Notes: generated by a model not told the origin, from the sequence alone. 10,081 bases of DNA from Kiritimatiellia bacterium (GCA_017450425.1 JAFSUV010000182.1:1-10081); one strand, 5' to 3'; positions 1-5,810 are shown, counted from the first letter of the stretch. Translations and numbers: made by a program.

Positions 1-198
1 AGTGCCGTTTACCGTGGCGAGATCGGAAACGACCGGCACAGCGCCCTGAAGCGTGAATCTGCAGTGCCGGCGCGACAGCATCCCGTCGTCGAGCACGAGA
101 TCGTTCTTTTCGGAGCGGCCGACGGACAGTCCCGCAGCCGGGATTTCCCGTTTCGTGCCGGCGCTCGGCCCGTTTTCGACTTTGACGAAGTATTTCAT
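1..198 (-). CDS. FHA-domain protein, N-terminal part (cut by left window edge)
   Basis: Only the first 66 codons lie in the window. The peptide begins MKYFVKVENGPSAGTKREI and shows the forkhead-associated (FHA) signature in order: G27-R28 in 'LSVGRSEKNDLVL', S42-R43-R44-H45 in 'LSRRHCRF', and N64-G65-T66 in 'DLATVNGT' at the very edge. In known FHA domains the Arg, Ser, His and Asn-Gly positions bind phosphothreonine peptides, so a role in phospho-dependent protein recruitment is inferred. The start is well fixed: ATG at 198 overlaps the exonuclease stop as ATGA, and AAGGAG sits 7 bases upstream within the exonuclease C-terminal codons. What follows the FHA domain (more FHA repeats, membrane segments, an ATPase or cyclase) cannot be seen. 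FHA identification is confident; the overall protein function is unknown. Confidence 0.88.
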   Translation of the reverse strand, partial: MKYFVKVENGPSAGTKREIPAAGLSVGRSEKNDLVLDDGMLSRRHCRFTLQGAVPVVSDLATVNGT

Positions 199-1130
199 TT
201 CGCTTCTCCTTGCTTGTTTTGTTTCGGCTGCGATCCAAGCGCCGCCTCCAGCGCCGCTGCAAAGCCCTCGAAGCCGGCGGGCACCGTGTCTGCGCCCCTG
301 CGCTTGGCGTCGTTGCGGTGCTTTTCCGCGACGCGGGGCTTTGCCGGATCGGCGCGACGCTTTTGGCAGCGCTCGAGCGCTTCGCTGGCGATTCGCTTGG
401 TATCGCTCGCGAAATCGCCCTTGACTATCCACTTCAGGAACGATGGGTCGTGCATGGCGATTTCGTCGAGTTTCTGCCCCTTCTTTTTGCCGAAATTGAC
501 GGTTGCGACGCCATCGACGGTCTTGAACCGGCCTTCGCGGTCGAGGAACGCCGGGTCGCGCGTGTTGAAAAGCCTGTCGAACGCATCCGGGTCTTCCGGG
601 AGGTCTCCATACTTCTCAAACTCGCCCTCCAGAACGCGAAGCGCGGCTTCGGCGTCCGCCTCCGCGCCGTGTGCGCAGGAGTGCTCTTCGCCGCAGTAGA
701 AGCGCATGGCGGCCGCAAGGTCGCGCGGTTCGCGGGCGTGATAGACGCGCAGGGCGTCGAACAGTCTGCGCCCGTAGGAGTCGAAGTGCATGGAGCAGCG
801 CGCGAACTCTTCTTCGATCAGCGGAATGTCGAGTTTCGAGAGCCCGAAGCCGCCGATGTCGCACCCCTTGAAGAAGTCCAGTATTTCCTGCGCCTTTTCG
901 GCGAAGGTGGGCGCGGACGCGACCATTTCGTCCGTTATGCCGTGGATGGCAGTTGTTTCGGCCGGGATCGGCACCGTGGGATTGAGCCGCCACGTGCGCT
1001 TCGTGCGCGAGCCGTCCGGCTCCAGGCGCAACACGGAAAGTTCGACGATGCGATCCGTGTGGGGGTTGAGCCCCGTGGATTCGATGTCGAAAACCGCCAA
1101 CGGGCGATCGAGCGAGAGAAAGCGTTTCAT
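195..1130 (-). CDS. DnaQ-like DEDDh 3'-5' exonuclease with ExoX-like C-terminal domain
   Basis: Predicted protein of 311 residues. The N-terminal half is an RNase T/DnaQ-type exonuclease: motif I 'VFDIESTGL' gives D15 and E17, motif II 'GFGLSKLDIPLIEEEF' gives D101, and motif III gives H154 and D159 ('HGAEADAEA'). These four acidic residues and the His are the expected two-metal-ion DEDDh catalytic set, so it should remove nucleotides from 3' ends of DNA or RNA. A second small domain at about 208-250 ('VNFGKKKGQKLDEIA ... DPSFLKWIVKGDF') resembles the C-terminal domain found in exodeoxyribonuclease X-like and DUF3820 proteins. The last 50 residues are Lys/Arg/Ala-rich and probably disordered or nucleic-acid-binding. 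ATG 1130 was chosen because the same frame continues upstream to 1190 but would overlap the preceding GT9 gene with Arg-rich sequence; ATG 1130 leaves a 22-bp gap. The ribosome site is weak. It overlaps the FHA gene by 4 bp. A replication proofreading subunit is less likely given the extra domain. Confidence 0.9.
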   Translation of the reverse strand: MKRFLSLDRPLAVFDIESTGLNPHTDRIVELSVLRLEPDGSRTKRTWRLNPTVPIPAETTAIHGITDEMVASAPTFAEKAQEILDFFKGCDIGGFGLSKLDIPLIEEEFARCSMHFDSYGRRLFDALRVYHAREPRDLAAAMRFYCGEEHSCAHGAEADAEAALRVLEGEFEKYGDLPEDPDAFDRLFNTRDPAFLDREGRFKTVDGVATVNFGKKKGQKLDEIAMHDPSFLKWIVKGDFASDTKRIASEALERCQKRRADPAKPRVAEKHRNDAKRRGADTVPAGFEGFAAALEAALGSQPKQNKQGEAK

Positions 1131-1152
1131 TTCTTTTCGGAGTTTCCGGATT

Positions 1153-2370
1153 TCAAATTTCGTTTGCGGGAATCGGCGGCGGCGCGGCACGGGCCTTGTC
1201 GATCACGGCCTTCAGCGCGGCGATCGCCATTTGCGGCGTGACGAGCGCCATCGCCTGGCGCGCGGCGACGCCGTCCCCGCCAAAATGCACCGGCGTGCGC
1301 GGCACGGCGTCCTGCCTGTGCAACACGACGGCGAGTTCCCCTTCGGGCGCCCACAGCGGGAGGCGGCTCGGGCCGTCGAGAACGACGAGCGGCTTGTCCA
1401 TGGCGTCCGCCAGATGCATCGGGCCGGTGTTGACGGAGACGACAACATCGCACCCGTCGAGCGCCGCGACCCACTGCCCGACATCCGTTGCTTCGCGGGT
1501 TTCCAAATCGTCGCAACCCGTCGCCGCCGCGGCTTTTCCGCCTTCACCCGGGCCGCAAAGGAGCAGGGGCCTGAGGTTTGCGGAGCGGATCCACCGCACG
1601 AGGCTCCGCCAATTTTCCGGCGGCCACGCCTTCTGGTCGCTCGAAGAGAGCGGCACGAGGCCGACCGTGCGCACGGGCCGCCGCGACCCATCCGCCGGAG
1701 CAGCCGCCATGTACTGCGCGAGGTGGGCGAGACCCGGTCTGCGCTCGACCGCCCCTTCCGGCTCGAAAGCGCGCGAAACTTTGCGGCGCGGCGCCATGCG
1801 GTCGAGCGGAACAAACGAGGAAGCGCAAAGAGGGCACACCTTGCAGTCGTTTGCCGAAAAATAACGCGGCAGCGTGGCGACATCGGCCGCGCCCGCGAGC
1901 CACAGGCACGCAATCGAGCGCGGATCGCCGCGCGGGCAGATGCAGTGCGCGCCCGCAGCCGCGCCGCGAATAGCGCGCGAAACCGCAGCGGCATCGGCGA
2001 CAAGCCCAGCCGCCTTGCGCCTGAAGGAGCCGGTCGCCCAGCCGGGCTTCACCGGGATGTAGGTGAAACGCGCCCGTCCGGGGAACAACGCCTTCCACTC
2101 CGGTCTGCCCGCGAAGGCCACGTCCGCGCCGGCGTCGAGCCAGGCGAGAACCAGCGGTTGCAGGAGAAAGGCGTCGCCCATGCCGAAAGGCTCCAGCACC
2201 AGCACCTTCCGCCCGCATCCGCCTTGCGCCCGGCGGGCCGAAATGCGCCGCGGCCACGAGACGAGCCGGGCCACAGCCGCCGCCGCGCAGAGGAGGCGGA
2301 ATGAAAGCCGCACCGCGAACCCGGGCCGGATTTCGCGCGGAGGGTCGGGAAACGGAACCGGCGGCGTCAT
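1153..2370 (-). CDS. Glycosyltransferase family 9 (heptosyltransferase-like)
   Basis: Predicted protein of 405 residues. Family GT9 signatures are visible: the first Rossmann strand and loop 'KVLVLEPFGMGDAFLLQPL' (about 55-73), a mid-domain 'TVGLVPLSSSDQKAWPPENW' (about 235-254), and the C-terminal nucleotide-sugar site 'SVNTGPMHLADAMDKPLVVL' (about 312-331) followed by 'GPSRLPLWAP'. GT9 enzymes such as WaaC/WaaF transfer heptose to lipopolysaccharide core; here the donor and acceptor cannot be told. A hydrophobic, Arg-flanked segment at 18-39 precedes the catalytic fold and may dock the protein on the inner membrane. An unusual cysteine cluster C176-K-V-C179-P-L-C182 lies between the two domains. 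The start is supported by a 4-bp ATGA overlap with the GT2 stop and GGAG 6 bases upstream. It follows the GT2 gene and precedes the exonuclease by 22 bp. Confidence 0.88.
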   Translation of the reverse strand: MTPPVPFPDPPREIRPGFAVRLSFRLLCAAAAVARLVSWPRRISARRAQGGCGRKVLVLEPFGMGDAFLLQPLVLAWLDAGADVAFAGRPEWKALFPGRARFTYIPVKPGWATGSFRRKAAGLVADAAAVSRAIRGAAAGAHCICPRGDPRSIACLWLAGAADVATLPRYFSANDCKVCPLCASSFVPLDRMAPRRKVSRAFEPEGAVERRPGLAHLAQYMAAAPADGSRRPVRTVGLVPLSSSDQKAWPPENWRSLVRWIRSANLRPLLLCGPGEGGKAAAATGCDDLETREATDVGQWVAALDGCDVVVSVNTGPMHLADAMDKPLVVLDGPSRLPLWAPEGELAVVLHRQDAVPRTPVHFGGDGVAARQAMALVTPQMAIAALKAVIDKARAAPPPIPANEI

Positions 2371-3230
2371 GTCGCGCTCCACTTCCAAAACGGCGATAGA
2401 CGTCCGCTGAAGGACGCGGGGGAGCCGTCCGGCCGAAAGACCGTCGTTTCGACGCGCTCCGGGAAGTAGCACCCGTGCAGCGCCTTTTGCGCGACGCGTC
2501 CCGCCCGCGCCGCAAGCCGCGCGAGCGGGGCGTCGAGCCCGCCTATCGCGCGCCGGAGTCTTTCCGACTCCGAAGCCGCCGCCGCGAAGTCGAGAGAGGC
2601 GTTGCGCCCCGTGGCGGCAAAGGCGCCGATGTATTCGGTCGCAAGCGCCGCCTTGAAACCGCGGCCGAGCGCCCGCATGTAGAACTCCTTGTCGGCCAAA
2701 AGCCTGTAGTCCCGCGAAAACGGGCGGAGAGCCTCCCACACCTCGCGCCGGAAAAAAACCGTGCAGCTCATGAGGTAGTTGACGCCGCTCCTCAGCAGGA
2801 ACATGTTGACTGGAATTTCGCGGCGCGCGGCGCGCGGCGTACAACCGCCGTCGAGCATGAGGTAGTCGCCGAACACGATCGAAATGCGCCTGTTCGACTC
2901 GAAAATGCGCTGTGCGGCGCCGAAAGCCGCGGGGAGGTACTGCTCGTCGGCGTTGAGCCACGAAAGGACGTCCGCGCCGGACGCGGCGGCGCGGTCGAGC
3001 GCCTTGCCGATCCCGTCGTAGATCCCGTCGTCGCGCTCGCGCGAAAAATCGCACCCGAACCCGTCCGCGATGTCGAGCACCGTGTCGCGCGAGAGCGACG
3101 ATTCCTGCACGAAATGGCGCACGCCGTGCGGCGCAAGCCGCGCCGCTTCGGCGGAAGCCGCCACCGACGCGGCGCAGGCTCCGAAGAGACTCCGCCCGTC
3201 TTTCACTGCGGTTGCCACGCCGAATTTCAC
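2367..3230 (-). CDS. Glycosyltransferase family 2 (GT-A fold)
   Basis: Predicted protein of 287 residues beginning with GTG (VKFGVATAVKDG). It carries typical GT2 landmarks: an N-terminal strand 'KFGVATAVKDG', a catechism of the 'SERDxGIYDAxxKG' subgroup seen here as 'SRERDDGIYDGIGKALDRA' (63-81), the metal/nucleotide loop 'WLNADEQYLP' (91-100) in place of DxD, and 'LLADKEFYMRAL' (177-188), where the Asp-Lys-Glu stretch fits the catalytic-base region. The enzyme should transfer a sugar from an NDP donor to a surface glycan; donor and acceptor are unknown. GTG 3230 was chosen because it comes 20 bp after the pseudopilin stop with GGGGCGG just upstream. The frame runs on to an ATG at 3317, but that would overlap the previous gene by 67 bp and add an Arg/Gly-rich stretch that looks like a shadow. 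It overlaps the GT9 gene by ATGA, so the two transferases are probably co-translated. Confidence 0.87.
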   Translation of the reverse strand: MKFGVATAVKDGRSLFGACAASVAASAEAARLAPHGVRHFVQESSLSRDTVLDIADGFGCDFSRERDDGIYDGIGKALDRAAASGADVLSWLNADEQYLPAAFGAAQRIFESNRRISIVFGDYLMLDGGCTPRAARREIPVNMFLLRSGVNYLMSCTVFFRREVWEALRPFSRDYRLLADKEFYMRALGRGFKAALATEYIGAFAATGRNASLDFAAAASESERLRRAIGGLDAPLARLAARAGRVAQKALHGCYFPERVETTVFRPDGSPASFSGRLSPFWKWSAT

Positions 3231-3250
3231 GAGTCCGCCCCGAAGCGCGT

Positions 3251-3676
3251 TCAATCCCAGGCCGCGATGTCGGCATCCACGCCGGTTCCGCCCTCTTCGC
3301 CGTCCGCGCCGTAGCAAACGATGTCGAACGGCTTGCCGCCGGGGCCTGGAACGATGTATGCGTACGGGCGGCCCCAGGGATCGGCCGGGAGCGACAGCGA
3401 CTCCAGATAGCCGCCGTCGCGGAAGGAAGTCGGCACGGGCGCGACGGCCGAGGGTTCGACCAGGGCGGCGAGCCCCTGCCGCGCCGAGGGAAACACGCCG
3501 TTGTCGTCCTGATAGAGCGCCAGCGCGGTCTTGAACGCTTCGATCTGCATCTTCGCGGCGTCGCGCCGGTGCTTCTGCGGAAGGCCGAGTACGTTTACGC
3601 CGACGACGGACGCGAGGATCACCGCGATCGTTATCGCGACGATCACTTCAAGGAGGGTAAAACCCGCGCTCTTCAT
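3251..3676 (-). CDS. gspG: GspG-like type II secretion major pseudopilin
   Basis: Predicted protein of 141 residues, the usual size for GspG/PulG. The N-terminus MKSAG|FTLLEVIVAITIAV is a class III signal: prepilin peptidase would cut after G5 to leave F+1 and the essential E+5 (residue 10), followed by a hydrophobic helix to about residue 30. The globular part matches GspG: 'LYQDDNGVFPSARQGLAALV', 'DGGYLESLSLPADPWGRPY' and a C-terminal 'CYGADGEEGG...ADIAAWD' that resembles the calcium-binding loop of GspG. GspG subunits polymerise into the periplasmic pseudopilus of the type II secretion system. A strong ribosome site (GGGGAG, 7 bases before ATG) fixes the start. No other Gsp gene is nearby; neighbours are a nucleotidyltransferase and glycosyltransferases, so this may be a dispersed paralogue rather than the main secretion pseudopilin. 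The symbol is by family, not by proven role. Confidence 0.88.
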   Translation of the reverse strand: MKSAGFTLLEVIVAITIAVILASVVGVNVLGLPQKHRRDAAKMQIEAFKTALALYQDDNGVFPSARQGLAALVEPSAVAPVPTSFRDGGYLESLSLPADPWGRPYAYIVPGPGGKPFDIVCYGADGEEGGTGVDADIAAWD

Positions 3677-3695
3677 ACCGGTTCTCCCCTTTCGT

Positions 3696-4577
3696 TCAAT
3701 CCAGCGGCGAAGGGATCGTGCCGAAAAAGCCGGCGGCGGCGGCGCGATCCTCGCGCACCGTTATGCCGATCCAGCGCGAAGGCGTGCGCAGCACCCTCAC
3801 GGTGGCGTCGCCGCGGCGCATCATCGTGGCGAGCGCGGTCGGCATCTGGAATTCGCGCTTCACTTCCGCGCCGTACTTCGAGAGGAAGCGAGAAAACTCG
3901 ACCGAGAGCATTTCGACGAAGCGCGGCGTGAAGCCGAAGAGGTTCATCGACACCGGAGTGTCGCCCGGATACGAGTCGCCGGTCACCGCGTCGCGCACGA
4001 GACCGTCCGCCGCGCGGGCGAGTTCGGTGCGCTCGACAAGCCCCCGCAGCAGCCCGTCCGCGCCGACCGAGCAAATGCCGCGCGAAACGGTGCCGCTTGC
4101 CGAAAGCGTGTTGTCGAGCCTGTACGCGACCATGCAGAAATCGCCGCCCGTCGCGTCCGCGCCGGAAAGAAAGGCGGACGCGGCGGCGAACGATTCGCCG
4201 CCGTAGTAGTCGTCGGCGTTCACCACGGCGAACGGGCCGTTGAGCAGCGCTCCGGCGCACAGCACCGCGTGCGCGGTCCCCCACGGCTTCTTGCGCTCCG
4301 GTGGCGGCGAAAAGCCCGGCGGCAGGAGCGAAGAAACGGTCTGGTGCGCGTACGCCACCTCGACCCGCGCTTCCCAGCGCCGCCCGACGATGGCGCGGAA
4401 ATCGGCCTCCATTTCCGGGCGCACGACGAATACGACCCGTGAAAAACCGGCCTTGACCGCGTCGCCGACGCTGTAGTCCAGTATGAACTCCCCCTTCGGA
4501 CCGATCGGGTCCATCTGCTTCATGCCGCCGTAGCGGCTGCCCATGCCGGCCGCGAGAACCAGTAGCGTTTTCTGCAT
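3696..4577 (-). CDS. Sugar-nucleotide-type nucleotidyltransferase (NTP_transferase family)
   Basis: Predicted protein of 293 residues, first gene of the minus-strand run. The N-terminus 'LVLAAGMGSRYGGMKQMDP' (7-24) is the nucleotide-binding loop of the NDP-sugar pyrophosphorylase superfamily in the 'GSRYGG-K/Q' variant, with G26-P-K28-G following. 'KPWGTAHAV' (97-105) and 'VVNADDYYGGESF' (119-130) supply the base/sugar-contacting region and the metal-binding Asp pair D122-D123. The enzyme probably joins a nucleotide to a sugar 1-phosphate, releasing pyrophosphate, and could feed the two downstream glycosyltransferases; the sugar and nucleotide are not deducible. I recall relatives in Bacteroidetes annotated only as nucleotidyltransferase, often near a small-molecule kinase, which is absent here. 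The start is supported by GGAG 8 bases before ATG. The pseudopilin gene begins 19 bp after the stop. Confidence 0.87.
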   Translation of the reverse strand: MQKTLLVLAAGMGSRYGGMKQMDPIGPKGEFILDYSVGDAVKAGFSRVVFVVRPEMEADFRAIVGRRWEARVEVAYAHQTVSSLLPPGFSPPPERKKPWGTAHAVLCAGALLNGPFAVVNADDYYGGESFAAASAFLSGADATGGDFCMVAYRLDNTLSASGTVSRGICSVGADGLLRGLVERTELARAADGLVRDAVTGDSYPGDTPVSMNLFGFTPRFVEMLSVEFSRFLSKYGAEVKREFQMPTALATMMRRGDATVRVLRTPSRWIGITVREDRAAAAGFFGTIPSPLD

Positions 4578-4606
4578 TTCGTTTGCTCCGTTGCTGCTAT
4601 GCGGAA

Positions 4607-4635
4607 ATTCTGCAAAATCCGGAGCGGGATGTCAA
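4607..4635 (-). promoter_or_regulatory. Sigma70-like promoter of the nucleotidyltransferase-glycosyltransferase run
   Basis: On the minus strand TTGACA (4635-4630) is followed after exactly 17 bases by CAGAAT (4612-4607). That is a perfect -35 and a five-of-six -10 match to the sigma70 consensus. Transcription would begin near 4600, leaving a leader of about 23 bases before ATG 4577 that contains the GGAG ribosome site. No other promoter of this quality was noticed within the six-gene run. Confidence 0.7.
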
Positions 4636-4649
4636 CAACCGGTGTTCGC

Positions 4650-4689
4650 CGAGGCTTATCCCCCCATTTTTTTTGAGCGACAAGCCTCG
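4650..4689. repeat. 8-bp inverted repeat enclosing C6 and T8 tracts in the divergent promoter region
   Basis: CGAGGCTT (4650-4657) and its exact complement AAGCCTCG (4682-4689) flank a 24-base spacer that contains six C and eight T in a row. Half-site centres are 32 bp apart, about three helical turns. The element lies 14 bp upstream of the -35 box of the minus-strand promoter and 25 bp upstream of the -35 of the plus-strand promoter. It could be an operator for a regulator acting on both promoters. A terminator is less likely because the T run is in the loop rather than after the stem. Function is inferred only. Confidence 0.45.
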
Positions 4690-4714
4690 TTGCCTTCTCG
4701 ACGGCGAAAACAAC

Positions 4715-4743
4715 TTGTGTTTTGGGTGTCGATTCGGTAGAAT
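4715..4743 (+). promoter_or_regulatory. Putative sigma70-like promoter of the PIN module
   Basis: TTGTGT (4715-4720) is followed after 17 bases by TAGAAT (4738-4743), four of six and five of six matches to the consensus. Transcription would start near 4750 and give a leader of about 35 bases before ATG 4786. That leader has no recognisable Shine-Dalgarno sequence. The promoter is divergent from the one at 4607-4635. Confidence 0.5.
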
Positions 4744-4785
4744 TCAGTGCGTCCGGGTTATTCGCCTTGACTTGACCATCTTACC

Positions 4786-5220
4786 ATGCGCATCTACCTC
4801 GACAACTGCTGCTACAACCGCCCGTTCGACGAGCAAAGCCAATTGAAGGTTCGCCTCGAAACAGAGGCGAAGTTGCACATCCAGAAGATGATGCGACTTG
4901 GAATTGTCGAGTACGTCTGGAGCGACATGCTTGCCAACGAGGTGGAAGAAAGCAAGTTCTGGGAACGACGTGAACGCATCGAGCCTTGGGTCGCCAATGC
5001 AGCCGAATACGTTGTCACGACATTGCAGATAGAGCGGGATTCGCTGGCATTTGCGGCCATTGGGGTAAAGGCTTCCGACGCCATCCATCTTGCAAGTGCC
5101 GCATTCGCGCGGTGCGACTGGTTTCTCACCGTTGACAGGGGAATCCTGAAAAAGGTTGGCCATGTCGGGAGCATGAGAGTGGCCAACCCCCTCACATACG
5201 TACAGGAGACAATGCAATGA
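4786..5220 (+). CDS. PIN-domain ribonuclease, toxin-like
   Basis: Predicted protein of 144 residues. It shows the compact PIN fold pattern: 'MRIYLDNCCYNRPFD' with D6, 'SDMLANEVEESKFW' with E52, 'GVKASDAIHLASAAF' with D98, and 'WFLTVDRGILKK' with D117, ending in 'VANPLTYV'. The four acidic positions are those that bind metal in VapC-like and other PIN endoribonucleases, so RNA cleavage is the expected activity; the RNA target is unknown. ATG 4786 starts directly at the first beta strand; no Shine-Dalgarno sequence precedes it, so translation may be weak or leader-dependent. The gene overlaps the next one by ATGA. Codon use is visibly less GC-rich than in the flanking genes, which fits horizontal acquisition. 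It is recognised as a PIN protein with confidence; toxin function is inferred from context, with the partner lying downstream rather than upstream as in typical vapBC. Confidence 0.88.
   Translation: MRIYLDNCCYNRPFDEQSQLKVRLETEAKLHIQKMMRLGIVEYVWSDMLANEVEESKFWERRERIEPWVANAAEYVVTTLQIERDSLAFAAIGVKASDAIHLASAAFARCDWFLTVDRGILKKVGHVGSMRVANPLTYVQETMQ
5204..5208 (+). promoter_or_regulatory. Strong ribosome binding site of the small partner gene
   Basis: AGGAG ends 8 bases before ATG 5217, inside the last codons of the PIN gene. It decides the start of the downstream gene against another ATG at 5212 that is in a different frame. The upstream PIN gene has no comparable site, so the second product may be made in excess of the first. 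Confidence 0.7.
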
Positions 5221-5489
5221 ACGCGGTTACGGAAACCATATCGGACCGGGACTTGATTGTTCGCGGATTCCGGACGCTCGTCGAGGTCTTTGGCGATGTC
5301 AATGCCGAAAGGTTCATAACGCTGAACATCAGGGAACCTCAAGACTACACGCGGTGGCGTGAGTCCAACATGTACGTCGGCGAGGATGTTCATTCCGTTG
5401 CCGAGCGCGCGCGCGCATCGGGGGCGAAACTCCGTGCGAAGTATGGCATAAAAGTCAAGGAATTTGAGGCGTCCGGCGAAAAGGGCTGA
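5217..5489 (+). CDS. Small protein of unknown family paired with the PIN gene; candidate antitoxin
   Basis: Predicted protein of 90 residues. I do not recognise a named domain. It looks mostly helical: 'SDRDLIVRGFRTLVEVFG' (9-26), 'VNAERFITLNIREPQDYTRW' (28-47), then a charged helix 'VHSVAERARASGAKLRAKY' (58-76) and a Lys/Glu tail. No ribbon-helix-helix, AbrB or Phd signature, signal peptide or membrane segment is visible. I recall similar short proteins ('...AERFI...DYTxW...') beside PIN genes in other bacteria, but this cannot be checked here. The 4-bp ATGA overlap with the PIN gene and the shared lower GC content show that the two are inherited and expressed together, so binding and neutralising the PIN protein is the most reasonable hypothesis. 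It might instead be an adaptor or regulator. The gene is real with good confidence; the function is uncertain. Confidence 0.72.
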   Translation: MNAVTETISDRDLIVRGFRTLVEVFGDVNAERFITLNIREPQDYTRWRESNMYVGEDVHSVAERARASGAKLRAKYGIKVKEFEASGEKG

Positions 5490-5659
5490 CATGTACGTGC
5501 GTCAAACGCAACTTGTCCGAATAGAAGCGCTTTCCAATGACGTTGCACTTTTCTCCGAGGAACACTCAAAACTTGAAACCTCAAAACGAGAAAGTAGCAA
5601 CAACCGACATTGTGCCGGCCTGTTCGCTACGGCCGCTAGCGTCCGCGCGGATTTGTTCG

Positions 5660-5703
5660 CCTCCTTTTCTCTGCGCCTCTGCCTCCTCTGCGCCTCTGTG
5701 TGA
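5660..5703. repeat. CTCTGCGCCTCTG direct repeat, dispersed-repeat type
   Basis: The 13-mer CTCTGCGCCTCTG occurs at 5669-5681 and again at 5686-5698, a 17-bp period, preceded by CCTCCTTTT and followed by TGTGTGA. Read on the minus strand it would give 'SHRGAEEAEAQRKGGEQ'. From memory, near-identical strings are scattered in intergenic regions of many environmental bacterial genomes and are often mistranslated as small ORFs. I therefore call it a dispersed repeat and not a coding sequence. Copy number in this genome cannot be seen from the window. Confidence 0.55.
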
Positions 5704-5713
5704 CGAAATTGAA

Positions 5714-5810
5714 AACGTTGTCAACGTTGAATAATCTGAAAGCGGCTGCGCCGACATTGAAATTTCAACGTCCCGTAGGGTTTTCACTTGTGTTCAATGT
5801 TCCAACATAA
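5714..5810. repeat. Imperfect ~97-nt inverted repeat with nested palindromes
   Basis: The region is roughly symmetrical about 5762. The outer left part contains AACGTTG-T-CAACGTT (5714-5728). The centre is the perfect palindrome TTGAAATTTCAA (5757-5768). The outer right part contains ATGTT-CC-AACAT (5797-5808). The word TTCAAYGT occurs four times, inverted at 5724-5731 and 5754-5761 and direct at 5764-5771 and 5793-5800. Between centre and edges each arm has a GC mini-hairpin with a 3-base loop: CGGC-TGC-GCCG (5743-5753) on the left and CCC-GTA-GGG (5772-5780) on the right. It could be a REP- or MITE-like element, a bidirectional terminator or a protein-binding site. Confidence 0.5.

Noticed and set aside
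1131..1190. Upstream extension of the exonuclease to an ATG at 1190
   Set aside because: It would overlap the GT9 gene and add a basic stretch absent from DnaQ-like proteins; ATG 1130 starts right before the catalytic strand.
790..2304. Long plus-strand open frame (504 codons) across the exonuclease and GT9 genes
   Set aside because: It is an Arg-rich antisense shadow caused by high GC; the minus-strand frames contain clear family motifs over the same bases.
3231..3317. Upstream extension of the GT2 gene to an ATG at 3317
   Set aside because: It adds an Arg/Gly-rich segment and a 67-bp overlap with the pseudopilin; GTG 3230 starts at the first GT2 strand.
5464..5703. Plus-strand open frame of 79 codons after the partner gene
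   Set aside because: It starts inside the 90-residue gene, has no ribosome site, and its end is the CTCTGCGCC repeat; the translation looks like repeat-derived spacer.
5497..5713. Possible terminal inverted repeats of a MITE around the PIN module
   Set aside because: Only weak, gapped similarity was found between 'GAGTGTTCC'-like sequence near 5560 and 5790-5805; no matching target duplication was seen.
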